The notes under the pieces: generated by a model
What the model saw: the letters and a program-made list of their open reading frames with translations, nothing else
Databases searched by the model: none
What the model was told of the DNA's origin: nothing
Translations under genes and position numbers: made by a program
Shown here: one piece after another, positions 55,431 to 63,931 of the stretch
Numbering within the stretch: the stretch's first letter is position 1
How the letters are laid out: each line of letters opens with the position of its first letter
Source of the DNA: Piscinibacter gummiphilus
GTDB taxonomy: Bacteria; Pseudomonadota; Gammaproteobacteria; Burkholderiales; Burkholderiaceae_C
Direction of reading: 5' to 3'
Length of the DNA stretch: 64,000 nucleotides
NCBI RefSeq assembly: GCF_002116905.1
Contig: NZ_CP015118.1
Span: forward strand, 2,604,001 to 2,668,000

Positions 55431-56282
55431 TCAGGCCTGCGTGAACAGGGCACGGACGTCGGCGGGGTCGGCTTGCACCGTCTTCGCGATGTGGTCGAAG
55501 CCGAAAAAGGAAAGGTACTCGGGGACCTGCTGCACCATCATCTCGAAGCCCGGGTGGGCGTCGACGCCACGTTCGCGGCAGGCGCGCACGAGCGGAGTGG
55601 GCTGGTTCTTCATCAGGATGTCCACGACGGTGGCGTCGGCGTCCACGCGGGACACGTCGAACGGCAGCGGGTCGCCGATCTTCAGGCCGAGCGGCGTGGC
55701 GTGGGCCACCAGGTCGTAGCCGGCGGGGTCGGCGGTCTTCGCGGACACCACGTCGACGCCGAACTCGGCGCGCAGGCGGGCGGCGACCTCGTCGGTGCGG
55801 CCCGGCGTGTTGTCGAACAGCGCGACGCGGCCCGCGCCCTGCTGGGCGAGCGACGCGGCGATGGCGACGCCGCCACCGCCCACACCCACCACCAGCACGT
55901 TGCGGCCCTTGACCGGCACGCCGAACGTGCCGAGCGCCTTCGTGAAACCGACGCCGTCGAACAGGGCGCCCTCGATGGTGCCGTCGGCGTTGCGGCGCAC
56001 GGCGTTCACGGCGCCCGCGGCGCGGCCGAGCGGGTCGCACTTGTCGAGCACGGCGGTGATGCCGGTCTTGTGGGGGATGGCGACCCAGAGGCCGTCGATG
56101 TTGCCTGCCTTGAACACGTGGCGCACGAAGCCTTCGAGCTCGTTCGAAGGAATCTGGGCGGGGACGAGCACGGCATCCACGCCATGCTGTTCGAACAAGT
56201 GGTTGAAGGCTTCGGGCGCGCGCACCTGGGCGACAGGATCGCCGACGATCAGGAAAACGCGAGTGGTACCGGAAATCTTCAT
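55431..56282 (-). CDS. Shikimate/quinate dehydrogenase-like protein (AroE family)
   Basis: The 283-residue product has the AroE layout: catalytic-type Lys72 in AIPHKTG, Asn93 in AVNAV, Asp109 in LFDGVGF and the dinucleotide loop GVGGGG (133-138). The two serines that normally hold the substrate carboxylate (S-x-S in the GxPIxHSxSP motif) are replaced, as residues 14-24 read GDPVAQVRAPE. This points to a divergent branch with a different or modified substrate. I start at ATG 56282. It heads the long minus-strand operon and is divergent from an IclR regulator. Confidence 0.82.
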   Translation of the reverse strand: MKISGTTRVFLIVGDPVAQVRAPEAFNHLFEQHGVDAVLVPAQIPSNELEGFVRHVFKAGNIDGLWVAIPHKTGITAVLDKCDPLGRAAGAVNAVRRNADGTIEGALFDGVGFTKALGTFGVPVKGRNVLVVGVGGGGVAIAASLAQQGAGRVALFDNTPGRTDEVAARLRAEFGVDVVSAKTADPAGYDLVAHATPLGLKIGDPLPFDVSRVDADATVVDILMKNQPTPLVRACRERGVDAHPGFEMMVQQVPEYLSFFGFDHIAKTVQADPADVRALFTQA

Positions 56283-56295
56283 GACAGGGATCAAA

Positions 56296-56323
56296 GTGTG
56301 CGACGGTTCTACCTTAGGCACAC
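56296..56323. promoter_or_regulatory. Inverted repeat between the AroE-like gene and the IclR gene
   Basis: GTGTGC (56296-56301) and GCACAC (56318-56323) are six-base arms 16 bases apart, just before the AroE-like start in the 139-base divergent gap. The position fits an operator for the PcaU/PobR-type regulator encoded on the other side. Confidence 0.45.
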
Positions 56324-56421
56324 CTCGTGGAACCCACAAGGCCGGAACTGTCGTTTTGAGCGATGATCGCGCACAAGGCGCGTTCAGCGCTCATTTTGCG
56401 GGTTAACTCGGGGCCTCGACC

Positions 56422-57195
56422 ATGGACGCCATTCCGCTGGAGATCGAAAAAAAGGACCTCGTCGACGGCCTCGGCAAGGGGCTTCGGGTCATCGAGGCCT
56501 TCGACGACGACCATCCGCACCTCACCGCGTCGGAAGTCGCGGTGCGTGCCGGCATGACCCGCACGGCCGCGCGCCGCTACCTGCTGAGCCTCGTGCACTT
56601 CGGGTACGCCGCGGGCGACGGCAAGCGCTTCTGGCTGCTGCCGCGCGTGCTGCGTCTCGGGCAGAGCTACCTCGCGGCGGCGCGGCTGCCGCGGCTCGTG
56701 CAGCCGTTCATCCAGCGGGTGTCGATGCGCACCGGCGAGACGGTCAACTTCAGCGTGCTCGACGGCCACGAGATCGTCTATCTCGCTCGCAGCAGCCCGC
56801 CGCGCTACGTCTCCATCGGCTACCAGGTGGGCATCCGCGTGCCGGCGCACGTGGTCACGCCGGGCGTGGCCATCATGTCGACGTGGACCGACGAGGCCAT
56901 CGACCAGTGGATCGCCACGCACGAGTTCTTCGGCTTCACGGCCCAGACCGTGGTGGAGGCCAGCCGCTTCCGCGAACACGTGATGGCGGCCCGCACGCTG
57001 GGCTTCTGGATGACCGAGCAGCAGCTCGACCCGGCGTTGCGCGGCATCGCCGTGCCGGTCAAGGACCGCAAGGGCGAGTGCCGGGGCAGCATCGGCATGA
57101 CGCTGCAGTCGCAGTCGTACACGCAGGAGTCGATGCTCGAGAAACTGCTGCCCGCGCTGCGTGAGGTGGCCGTGGAACTCCGGCCCATTTTGTGA
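56422..57195 (+). CDS. IclR-family regulator, PcaU/PcaR/PobR type
   Basis: The 257-residue product has a winged helix at about 15-80 (KGLRVIEAFDD, LTASEVAVRAGMTRTAARRYL) and an IclR ligand domain. The PcaU/PobR branch is suggested by FWLLPRVLRLGQSYL, GETVNFSVLDGHEIVYLAR and GIAVPVKDRKGECRGSIGM. These regulators sense protocatechuate, 4-hydroxybenzoate or quinate-pathway acids. It is divergent from the AroE-like gene and is the natural regulator of that operon. Confidence 0.88.
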   Translation: MDAIPLEIEKKDLVDGLGKGLRVIEAFDDDHPHLTASEVAVRAGMTRTAARRYLLSLVHFGYAAGDGKRFWLLPRVLRLGQSYLAAARLPRLVQPFIQRVSMRTGETVNFSVLDGHEIVYLARSSPPRYVSIGYQVGIRVPAHVVTPGVAIMSTWTDEAIDQWIATHEFFGFTAQTVVEASRFREHVMAARTLGFWMTEQQLDPALRGIAVPVKDRKGECRGSIGMTLQSQSYTQESMLEKLLPALREVAVELRPIL

Positions 57196-57224
57196 GCTTT
57201 CGCACACGACCCGACACAGTAATC

Positions 57225-57239
57225 TGGAACTGTGTTCCA
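57225..57239. promoter_or_regulatory. IclR-type palindrome before the second IclR gene
   Basis: TGGAAC-TGT-GTTCCA is a perfect palindrome lying 27 bases before the second IclR gene and just after the first. Its TGGAA...TTCCA ends match the shape of known IclR sites. Autoregulation of the second regulator is likely; the downstream permease would be co-controlled. Confidence 0.65.
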
Positions 57240-57265
57240 ATGTTAACGTTGTTCGGATCGTTCCC

Positions 57266-58063
57266 GTGGCCACCCAACAGATCACCCGCGCCCTCGGCGC
57301 CCTCGAATTGCTCTGCGCCCATCCCGCCGGCCTGCCGCTGCAGGCGGTCGCCGATGCGCTCGACATGCCCAAGAGCGCGGCCCACCGCACGCTCGCCGAG
57401 CTGGCCGCCCTCGGCCATGTGCGCCAGGATCCCGACACCGCCCGCTACCTGCTGACCACGCGCCTGCTGTCGCTCGCGTTCGGTTTCCTCGGGCAGAGCG
57501 GCCTGAACGACGTGGTCCAGCCCATCCTCGACCGCCTTGCCGAAGTGAGCGGCGAGCTGGTGCGCCTGGGTGTGATCGATGGCGACCGCCAGGTGTGGGT
57601 GACCAAGTCGCAGGGCGCGCGCAGCGGCATGCGCTACGACCCCGACATGGGGCGTGGCGCCGCGCTGTCGTGCACCGCCTCGGGCCATGCGTGGCTGGCC
57701 TCGCTGCCGGGCGACGACGCGCTCGCGCTGCTCGCCCGCGAAGGCATCGCGTCGCACGACGGGCTTGGGTCGCAGGCGCCGAAGACGCTGCAGGACGTGA
57801 TGGCCCTCGTGCAGAAGGCACGCGCACGCGGCTACGCCTGGGTCGTCGACAGTTCCGCGCCGGGCCTCGCGGCGCTGGCCGTGGCCGTGCTGCACCCGGT
57901 CACCGGCGCCGTGATCGGCACGGTGAGCGTGGCCGGCCCGAGCCTGCGGCTCACCGAGGCGCGCCTGCCGGTGGTGTCACCCGCGCTGCTGGCCGCCGCG
58001 CGCGAGCTGGGCTTCGCGAGCAGCGGTTCCTCCTTCTTCGCGGCACGCGGCAGCGCGCGCTGA
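57266..58063 (+). CDS. IclR-family regulator (second copy)
   Basis: The 265-residue product has the IclR winged helix near its start (ITRALGALELLCAHPAGLPL, MPKSAAHRTLAEL) and the ligand domain (DRQVWVTKSQGARSGMRY, ALSCTASGHAWLA, PVTGAVIGTVSVAG). It is not a close copy of the first IclR. I start at GTG 57266; the ribosome site is weak, so an upstream start is possible. A DMT permease gene follows 25 bases later and probably shares its transcript. Confidence 0.85.
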   Translation: MATQQITRALGALELLCAHPAGLPLQAVADALDMPKSAAHRTLAELAALGHVRQDPDTARYLLTTRLLSLAFGFLGQSGLNDVVQPILDRLAEVSGELVRLGVIDGDRQVWVTKSQGARSGMRYDPDMGRGAALSCTASGHAWLASLPGDDALALLAREGIASHDGLGSQAPKTLQDVMALVQKARARGYAWVVDSSAPGLAALAVAVLHPVTGAVIGTVSVAGPSLRLTEARLPVVSPALLAAARELGFASSGSSFFAARGSAR

Positions 58064-58088
58064 GTTCCACCTTCCACCGAGATCTCCC

Positions 58089-59015
58089 ATGACCACCCCC
58101 ACCGCGGGCGACCGGGCGCTGCAAGGCGTGCTGTTCGTGGCCACCGCCGTTGCCTGTTTCGCCGCGCTCGACACCACGACCAAGGTGGTGAGCACTGCCG
58201 CGCCCCTCCTGCTCGCGGTGTGGTTCCGCTACGCGTTCCAGGCGGTGGTGACGGCCGGGGTGATGCTGCCGCGGCGGGGCCTGTCGCTGCTGCGCGCGCG
58301 CCACCCGTGGCTGCAACTGCTGCGCGGGGTGCTGCTGTTCGTGTCGAGCATGCTGTCCTTCGTGGCGCTGCGGTTCACGCCGGTGGGGGAGTTCACGGCC
58401 ATCATCATGCTGACGCCGCTCGTGGTCACGGTGCTCGCGGCCACGTCGCTCGGCGAGAAGGTCTCGCCGCTGCGCTGGCTGCTGGTGTTCGGCGGCTTCT
58501 GCGGCGCGCTGGTGGTGATCCGCCCCGGCCGCGAGATGTTCGACTGGTCGGGCCTGCTGCCGCTGCTGCTGGTGGCCGTGCTCGGCTCGTTCCAGGCGCT
58601 GACCGGCAAGATGGCCCGCATCGAGGACCCGGGCACCACGCACTTCTACACCGGCCTCGTGGGCGCGGCGCTCGGCACCGCCGCGCTGCCGTTCGTGTGG
58701 ACGGCGCTCCCGCTCGACATCTGGCTCCTGCTGCTGCTGATGGGTGTGTTCGGCAGCGTCGGGCACATGATGCTGATCCTCGGCTACGCCCGCGCCCCGG
58801 TCGCCACGCTCACGCCGTACCTGTACCTGCAGGTGGTGTTCGCCACGCTCGGCGGCTGGCTCGTGTTCGCCCACGTGCCCGACACCTGGGCGCTGCTGGG
58901 CATTCTCGCGATCTGCCTGTGCGGCGCGGCGGGCACCTGGCTGTCGGCGCGCGAACGTCGCCGGACCGATGCCGCCGAATCGGGCTACATGCCGCCCGAG
59001 GCCGAGGGAATCTGA
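58089..59015 (+). CDS. DMT-family permease (EamA domains)
   Basis: The 308-residue product has ten predicted membrane helices in two EamA repeats. FTPVGEFTAIIMLTPLVVTV and APVATLTPYLYLQVVFATLG are the equivalent segments of the two halves. The family exports or exchanges metabolites and amino acids; the substrate is unknown. It probably responds to the IclR regulator in front. It ends one base from the convergent YitT-type gene. Confidence 0.85.
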   Translation: MTTPTAGDRALQGVLFVATAVACFAALDTTTKVVSTAAPLLLAVWFRYAFQAVVTAGVMLPRRGLSLLRARHPWLQLLRGVLLFVSSMLSFVALRFTPVGEFTAIIMLTPLVVTVLAATSLGEKVSPLRWLLVFGGFCGALVVIRPGREMFDWSGLLPLLLVAVLGSFQALTGKMARIEDPGTTHFYTGLVGAALGTAALPFVWTALPLDIWLLLLLMGVFGSVGHMMLILGYARAPVATLTPYLYLQVVFATLGGWLVFAHVPDTWALLGILAICLCGAAGTWLSARERRRTDAAESGYMPPEAEGI

Positions 59016-59016
59016 C

Positions 59017-59640
59017 TCAGAGCACCGCGTACCGGCCCGGCCGGTGGTTCACCGCGATGAAGAGGTTCATCGCCACCGCGCCCAGCACCGAGTACGCCAC
59101 GCGGTCGGCCGGGATCACGAAGAGAGACAGCGCGAGGATGGTGCAGTCGATCCCCATCTGCACCTTGCCCGCGCGCCAGCCGCGGGCCTGCTGCAGGTAG
59201 AGCGACACCACCGTGGCGCCGCCCAGGCTGGCCCGGTGCCGCGCGAGGAACAGGCAGCCCGAGCCGAGCAGCAGTCCGCCCAGCACGGCCGCGTACGCCG
59301 GGTGGAGCCGCTCGATCGCGAAGAGCTGAGGCGACCATTCCGCGAAGCCCGAGAGCAGGGTGATCGCGACGAAGGTCTTCAGCGTGAACTCGCGGCCCAT
59401 GCGCTGCCACGCGAACCAGTAGAACGGCAGGTTGATCAGGAAGAAGAGCTTGCCCAGGCTCACGCCCGTGGCGTAGTGCAGCACGAAGGCGGCGCCCGCA
59501 GTGCCGCCCGTCATCAGCCCCACCTGGCCGTAGAGGATCAGCGCGAGCGAGACGAACAGCGTTCCGGTGAAGATGGCCTGCGCGTCCTCGAAGGGAGTGT
59601 GGACCTGGACGCCGGGATCGGTGGGAGAGGGCATGGGCAT
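59017..59640 (-). CDS. YitT-family membrane protein
   Basis: The 207-residue product has five or six membrane helices with GQVGLMTGGTAGAAFVLHY and GKLFFLINLPFYWFAW, the DUF161/YitT pattern. I start at ATG 59640; a second ATG two codons later is equally possible, and the longer frame upstream encodes only Pro/Arg-rich sequence. The family's function is not established. Confidence 0.8.
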   Translation of the reverse strand: MPMPSPTDPGVQVHTPFEDAQAIFTGTLFVSLALILYGQVGLMTGGTAGAAFVLHYATGVSLGKLFFLINLPFYWFAWQRMGREFTLKTFVAITLLSGFAEWSPQLFAIERLHPAYAAVLGGLLLGSGCLFLARHRASLGGATVVSLYLQQARGWRAGKVQMGIDCTILALSLFVIPADRVAYSVLGAVAMNLFIAVNHRPGRYAVL

Positions 59641-59711
59641 GGCGGGCAGTGTGCCAGCGGTGAAGCAGGGACAATGCCCGGGCCCGGCCGTCGGGCGACC
59701 TGGAGGACCCG

Positions 59712-60212
59712 ATGAAACTCGCGATGCACGTTCACTTCGAGGGCGAAGGCGCCGTGGTGGCGGCCGTGGCCTTCGAGGCGTGGGACGCACCGGAGGCGTC
59801 GAAGACCTGGACCACCCGCATCGCGCAGGCGCCCAAGGCCGTGCGTGGTGAACCCGACCTGCGCGAAGTGCCGTGCCTGCTGCAGTTGCTGGGCGAACAC
59901 GGCCTGAAGCCCGAGATGATCCTCTTCGACGGCTTCGTGTTCGTCGACGCGCAGGAGACCCCCGGCCCCGGCCGGCACCTGTTCGACGGGCTGGGTGGCC
60001 ACGTCCCGGTCATCGGGATCTCGAAGAAGAGCCTGCCCGGGCTGTCGGCGCAGTACGAGGTGGCGCGCGAGGAGGAAACCCCGCCGCTCTTGATCACCAG
60101 TGCGGGCGTGGACCTGGGGGCCGCGAAGGCGCGCGTGAGGGCCATGCATGGCCGCAAGCGCGTGCCGACGCTGATGAAGCTGGTGGCGCGGCTCGCGAAG
60201 AATTCCGACTAG
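59712..60212 (+). CDS. Degenerate endonuclease V homologue
   Basis: The 166-residue product aligns with endonuclease V (Nfi) from its first strand onward. REVPCLLQLL keeps the catalytic Glu52, ILFDGFVFVD the catalytic Asp73 and VPVIGISKKSL the lysine pair. The first catalytic aspartate (ADVGF in E. coli) is replaced by His6 (MHVHF), and the PYIP wedge that flips the damaged base is missing. The normal N-terminal helix is absent, though GGAGGA before the ATG supports this start. Deaminated-DNA cleavage is doubtful; an RNA or binding role is possible. Confidence 0.75.
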   Translation: MKLAMHVHFEGEGAVVAAVAFEAWDAPEASKTWTTRIAQAPKAVRGEPDLREVPCLLQLLGEHGLKPEMILFDGFVFVDAQETPGPGRHLFDGLGGHVPVIGISKKSLPGLSAQYEVAREEETPPLLITSAGVDLGAAKARVRAMHGRKRVPTLMKLVARLAKNSD

Positions 60213-61192
60213 GGCACCAGCACCGCCGCCCCGGTGGTGAGCCTGCCCTCGAGGTCCTCGTGGGCCTTGCGGACATCCGACAGCGCGTAGCGCCGGTCGA
60301 CGGCGAGCCGCACGTCGCCCGCACGCGCCGCGGCGAAGAGGCGTTCGGCCCCGCGCCGCAGGTCGGCCGGGTCGGTGATGAAGGTGCGCAGCGTGGGCCG
60401 GCACACGCTCAGCGACTTCGAATGCAGGCGCTGCAGGTCGAACATCCCCACGTCACCCGACGCGGTGCCGTAGCTGATCAGGAGGCCCATCGGCCGCAGG
60501 CAGTCGAGCGAACGCTCGAACACGGCCCTGCCCACCGCGTCGTACACGACCCCCACGCCGCGGCCGCCGGTGAGTTCGAGCGTGCGCGCGGCGAAGTCTT
60601 CCGTGCGGTAGTCGATCACGTGGTGGCAGCCGTGTTCCTGTGCGACGGCCACCTTGGCGGCCGAGCCCACGGTGCCGATCACGGTGGCGCCGAGCGCCCG
60701 CGCCCACTGGCTCAGCAGCGTGCCCATGCCGCCGGCGGCGGCGTGCACGAGCACGGTGTCGCCCGGCCGGACCGTGTAGAGCCGGTGCAGCAGGTACTCG
60801 GCGGTGAGGCCGCGCAGCAGCGTGGCGGCGGCCACGTCCTCGGCGATGTCGTCGGGCAACGGCACCACGTGGGAGGCGGCGACCAGGCGCTCGACCTGGT
60901 AGGCCCCGGGCTGCAGGCTCGCGATCGACTGGCCGACCGCGAGGTGCGTGACCCCCGGTCCGACGGCCGTGACGACCCCCGCGCCGAGCGACCCGAGCGT
61001 GATGGGGAAGGGCTTGGCGGTGTGCGGCCCGTGCCGGCCTTCGCGCTCGTAGATGTCGGCGTAGTTCAGGCCGATCGCGCTCTGGCGCAGGCGCACCTGG
61101 CCGGGGCCCGGCTCGGCGAGCGGCACGGTGGCCGGCTCCAGCACCTCGGGGCCACCGTGGCGGTGGAGGTGGATGGTGGCGGAGCGGCTCAT
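60209..61192 (-). CDS. NADPH:quinone oxidoreductase, zinc-free MDR family
   Basis: The 327-residue medium-chain reductase lacks zinc-ligand cysteines and has the NADPH loop AAAGGMGTLLSQWA plus the quinone reductase start (GPGQVRLRQSAIGLNYADIY). It probably reduces quinones or enones with NADPH. It is coupled to the GntR gene by a four-base overlap and converges on the endonuclease V-like gene with a four-base overlap. Confidence 0.88.
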   Translation of the reverse strand: MSRSATIHLHRHGGPEVLEPATVPLAEPGPGQVRLRQSAIGLNYADIYEREGRHGPHTAKPFPITLGSLGAGVVTAVGPGVTHLAVGQSIASLQPGAYQVERLVAASHVVPLPDDIAEDVAAATLLRGLTAEYLLHRLYTVRPGDTVLVHAAAGGMGTLLSQWARALGATVIGTVGSAAKVAVAQEHGCHHVIDYRTEDFAARTLELTGGRGVGVVYDAVGRAVFERSLDCLRPMGLLISYGTASGDVGMFDLQRLHSKSLSVCRPTLRTFITDPADLRRGAERLFAAARAGDVRLAVDRRYALSDVRKAHEDLEGRLTTGAAVLVP

Positions 61193-61893
61193 GGCTTGGC
61201 GGAGGCACGCCGGCGCGGCGCGGGCGCCGGGGCCGGCTGGGTCATGCTTGCGATGGTGTCGGCGTACACGTTGCCGCCGCTCGAGATGTGGCGGGTCATC
61301 GCGAGGTGGGCCGCGTCCTCGTCGCCTTCGAGCACCGCGGCGAGCACGGCACGGTGCTCGGCCACCGACTGGCGCACGCGCCCCGGCCGGTCGAAGACGC
61401 TGTTGCGCGGGTGGCCCATGCGCGCGCGCATCGAGCGCAGCTGCTTCGCGAGCACCTCGTTGCGGCTGCCGTCGTACAGCGCCTCGTGGAAGCGGCGGTT
61501 GGCTTCGCCATAGGCGACCGGGTCCTCCGCCTGGGCCGCGGTCTCGCAGGCCTGGGCCGCGTCGCGCAGCACGGCACGCTGCTCGGCCGGCATTCGGCGC
61601 GCCGAGAGCCGGGCGGCGAGGCCTTCGAGCTCGACGAGGATCTCGAGCATCGCGACGTAGTCGGGCAGGGTCACGCCGGCCACCACGGCACCGTGCCGCG
61701 GCACCGACGTGACGAGCCCGGCCGAGGTGAGCTGCAGCAGGGCCTCGCGGGCCGGCGTGCGCGACACCTCGAAGCGCTCCATCAGCGCCTGTTCGTCGAG
61801 GCGCGAGCCCGCGGGCAACTGGCCCGAACCGATCTCGGCCTCCAGCGTGGCGCGGATCTTGTCGCTGAGGTTGACGCGAGGGGTCGAGGTCAT
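61189..61893 (-). CDS. GntR-family regulator with FCD domain (FadR type)
   Basis: The 234-residue product has a winged helix at about 5-75 (SGQLPAGSRLDEQALMERFE, SRTPAREALLQL, RHGAVVAGV) and a helical FCD sensor with metal-site candidates (NRRFHEALYDGSRN, AEHRAVLAAVLEGDEDAA). I start at ATG 61893. It is embedded in the operon, overlapping both neighbours by four bases, so it is made with the enzymes it likely controls. Confidence 0.9.
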   Translation of the reverse strand: MTSTPRVNLSDKIRATLEAEIGSGQLPAGSRLDEQALMERFEVSRTPAREALLQLTSAGLVTSVPRHGAVVAGVTLPDYVAMLEILVELEGLAARLSARRMPAEQRAVLRDAAQACETAAQAEDPVAYGEANRRFHEALYDGSRNEVLAKQLRSMRARMGHPRNSVFDRPGRVRQSVAEHRAVLAAVLEGDEDAAHLAMTRHISSGGNVYADTIASMTQPAPAPAPRRRASAKP

Positions 61894-63128
61894 CGTGATT
61901 CTCCGGATGGGGCGGGCGCCTGGAACACGGTGCCGTCGTCGATCAGCGACCGCACTTCGTCGTCGGTCAGGCCGAACTCGTGCAGCACCGAGGCCGAATG
62001 TTGCCCGAGTCGCGGCGCGGGCCCCGTGTTGGCGAACGCACGGCCGCCGATCTGCACCGGCGAACCCAGGCCGCGCGTGTGGCCGCCCTTCGGGTGCGCC
62101 ACGTCGATCACCATGCCCGCCGCGCGCGACTGCGGGTGTTCCATCGCCTGGGCCACGTCGTGCACCGGGCCGGCCGGCACGCCGGCCTCGTCGAACTTCG
62201 CGAGCCAGTGCGCGGTGGTGTGGCGGCGCAGCTCGGCCGTCATCACCTCGGCGAGCGCCGCGCGGTTCGCGAGCCGTGCGGGGGACGTGGCGAAGCGCGG
62301 GTCGGCGATCCATTCGGGGTGGCCGAGGAGCTGGGCGATGCGCTCCCAGTTCGCCGGGTTGGCGCCGCCGATGGCCAGCGCCCCGTCCGCGCAGTCGAAA
62401 GTTTCGTACGGGGCCGTGAGCGGGTGGGCGGTGCCGGCGGGTTTGGCGATGGTGCCCTGCGAGAAGTACGCGGCGGCGAACCAGTACATCTGCTGCATCG
62501 ACGCGTGCAGCAGCGAGGTGTCCACGCGTGTGCCGCGGCCGGTCTTCAGGCGCTGCACGTAGCCCGCGAGCACGCCGAACGCGGCGAGCAGGCCGGCGTT
62601 GATGTCGGCCACCGAGTTGCCGGGCTTGACCGGCCGCCCGCCCGGTTCGCCGGTGACGCTGAGCAGCCCCGAGAACGCCTGCAGGATCAGGTCGAAGCCG
62701 CCCTGGTGCGCGAGCGGGCCGGTGCGGCCGTAGCCGGTGATGCTGCAGTAGACCAGCGCGGGGTTCTCGGCGGCGAGCTGCTCGTAGCCGAGCCCGAGCC
62801 GCTCGAGCGTGCCGAGGCGGAAGTTTTCGGTGACCACGTCGGCGCCGCGCACGAGGCGTCGCACGAGCGCGTTGCCGCGCGGCGTGCGGATGTCGAGCGC
62901 GAGGGACCGCTTGCCGCGGTTGACCATCAGGAACGACGGCGCGAGGCCCGAGTCGCCGTCGCGGCGGTAGCCCCGGGCGTCGTCGCCGGCCGGGAACTTC
63001 TCGATCTTGATGACGTCGGCACCGAGGTCGCCGAGCATCTGGCCGCACGTGGGGCCGGCGAGGATCTGCGACAGCTCGAGCACCTTCACGCTGGTGAGCG
63101 GCAGCACGGGGGTGTTCACGTCGTCCAT
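61890..63128 (-). CDS. CaiB/BaiF-family CoA-transferase
   Basis: The 412-residue product moves CoA between organic acids (family III). Key segments are VLELSQILAGPTCGQMLGDLG, IEKFPAGDDARG, LALDIRTPRGNALV and the catalytic aspartate region GYGRTGPLAHQGGFDLILQ. I start at ATG 63128. It follows the enoyl-CoA hydratase-like gene after one base. It probably activates the acid on which that enzyme acts. Confidence 0.9.
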   Translation of the reverse strand: MDDVNTPVLPLTSVKVLELSQILAGPTCGQMLGDLGADVIKIEKFPAGDDARGYRRDGDSGLAPSFLMVNRGKRSLALDIRTPRGNALVRRLVRGADVVTENFRLGTLERLGLGYEQLAAENPALVYCSITGYGRTGPLAHQGGFDLILQAFSGLLSVTGEPGGRPVKPGNSVADINAGLLAAFGVLAGYVQRLKTGRGTRVDTSLLHASMQQMYWFAAAYFSQGTIAKPAGTAHPLTAPYETFDCADGALAIGGANPANWERIAQLLGHPEWIADPRFATSPARLANRAALAEVMTAELRRHTTAHWLAKFDEAGVPAGPVHDVAQAMEHPQSRAAGMVIDVAHPKGGHTRGLGSPVQIGGRAFANTGPAPRLGQHSASVLHEFGLTDDEVRSLIDDGTVFQAPAPSGESR

Positions 63129-63129
63129 G

Positions 63130-63900
63130 TCACTCCCCGGTGAAGACGGGCGCGCGGCCTTCGGCACGCGCGGCCAGCGCTTCGCGCATGTCGCGCGAGG
63201 CGAGGCTCTGCTTGTGCAACGTGCGGGCGACGGCGTCGTCGAACTGCTGCCGGGCCACGTCGTTGAGCACCCGTTTCGTGCCCTCGAGCACCTTCGGCGC
63301 CATCGCGCCGAGCTGGCCCACGAGGTGCGCCACGGCACCGTCGAGCCCGGCGGCGGGCACCACCTCGTCGAGGAAACCGATGCGCAACATCTCGACGGCC
63401 TCGATGGTGCGGCCCGTGAGGAACAGCGACTTCGACGCGGCGAGGCCGAGGCGCGTGACCCAGCGCCGCAGCCCGTGCGGGTAGTACTGCAGGCCGAACT
63501 TCGCGGCGGGCATGAACATGCGCGCGGTGTCGACGCCGATGCGGAAGTCGCAGGCCAGCGCCAGGTCGGTGGCGCCGCCGTACACCGGGCCGTTCAGCCG
63601 GGCGATGGTGACGGGGCGGGCGGTCTCGACCTCGTCGGCGAGCGCCTGGAAGTCGACGAGCGGGTCGCGTGTGCCGCCGCCGAGGGCGTTGAGGTCGAAG
63701 CCCGAGCAGAAGCTCTTGCCCGTGCCGGTCAGCACGAGCACGCGCACGGCCGCGTTGTCGTTCAGTTCGGCGAGGGTGCGCCGCAGGAACACCACGTCGG
63801 CGGGTTCGAGGCGGTTGTGCACGGCGGGGCGGTTCAGGCGCACGGTGGCCACGGGGCCATCGATGGTGACGAGGGGGGCGGTGGCGTCCGGGGCGGTCAT
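63130..63900 (-). CDS. Enoyl-CoA hydratase/isomerase-family protein
   Basis: The 256-residue crotonase-fold product has the oxyanion segments SFCSGFDLNAL and GPVYGGATDLALACDFRIG. The first catalytic glutamate of true hydratases (GGxEL) reads GGATDL, and the second (PE..LG) reads AAKFGLQYYP, so simple hydration is unlikely. Isomerase, hydrolase or lyase activity fits better. I start at ATG 63900; the longer frame upstream crosses a palindrome. It is the first gene of the CoA operon. Confidence 0.83.
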   Translation of the reverse strand: MTAPDATAPLVTIDGPVATVRLNRPAVHNRLEPADVVFLRRTLAELNDNAAVRVLVLTGTGKSFCSGFDLNALGGGTRDPLVDFQALADEVETARPVTIARLNGPVYGGATDLALACDFRIGVDTARMFMPAAKFGLQYYPHGLRRWVTRLGLAASKSLFLTGRTIEAVEMLRIGFLDEVVPAAGLDGAVAHLVGQLGAMAPKVLEGTKRVLNDVARQQFDDAVARTLHKQSLASRDMREALAARAEGRAPVFTGE

Positions 63901-63931
63901 GAGGGGATCCAGGTTGGATGCGGAGTATCCA

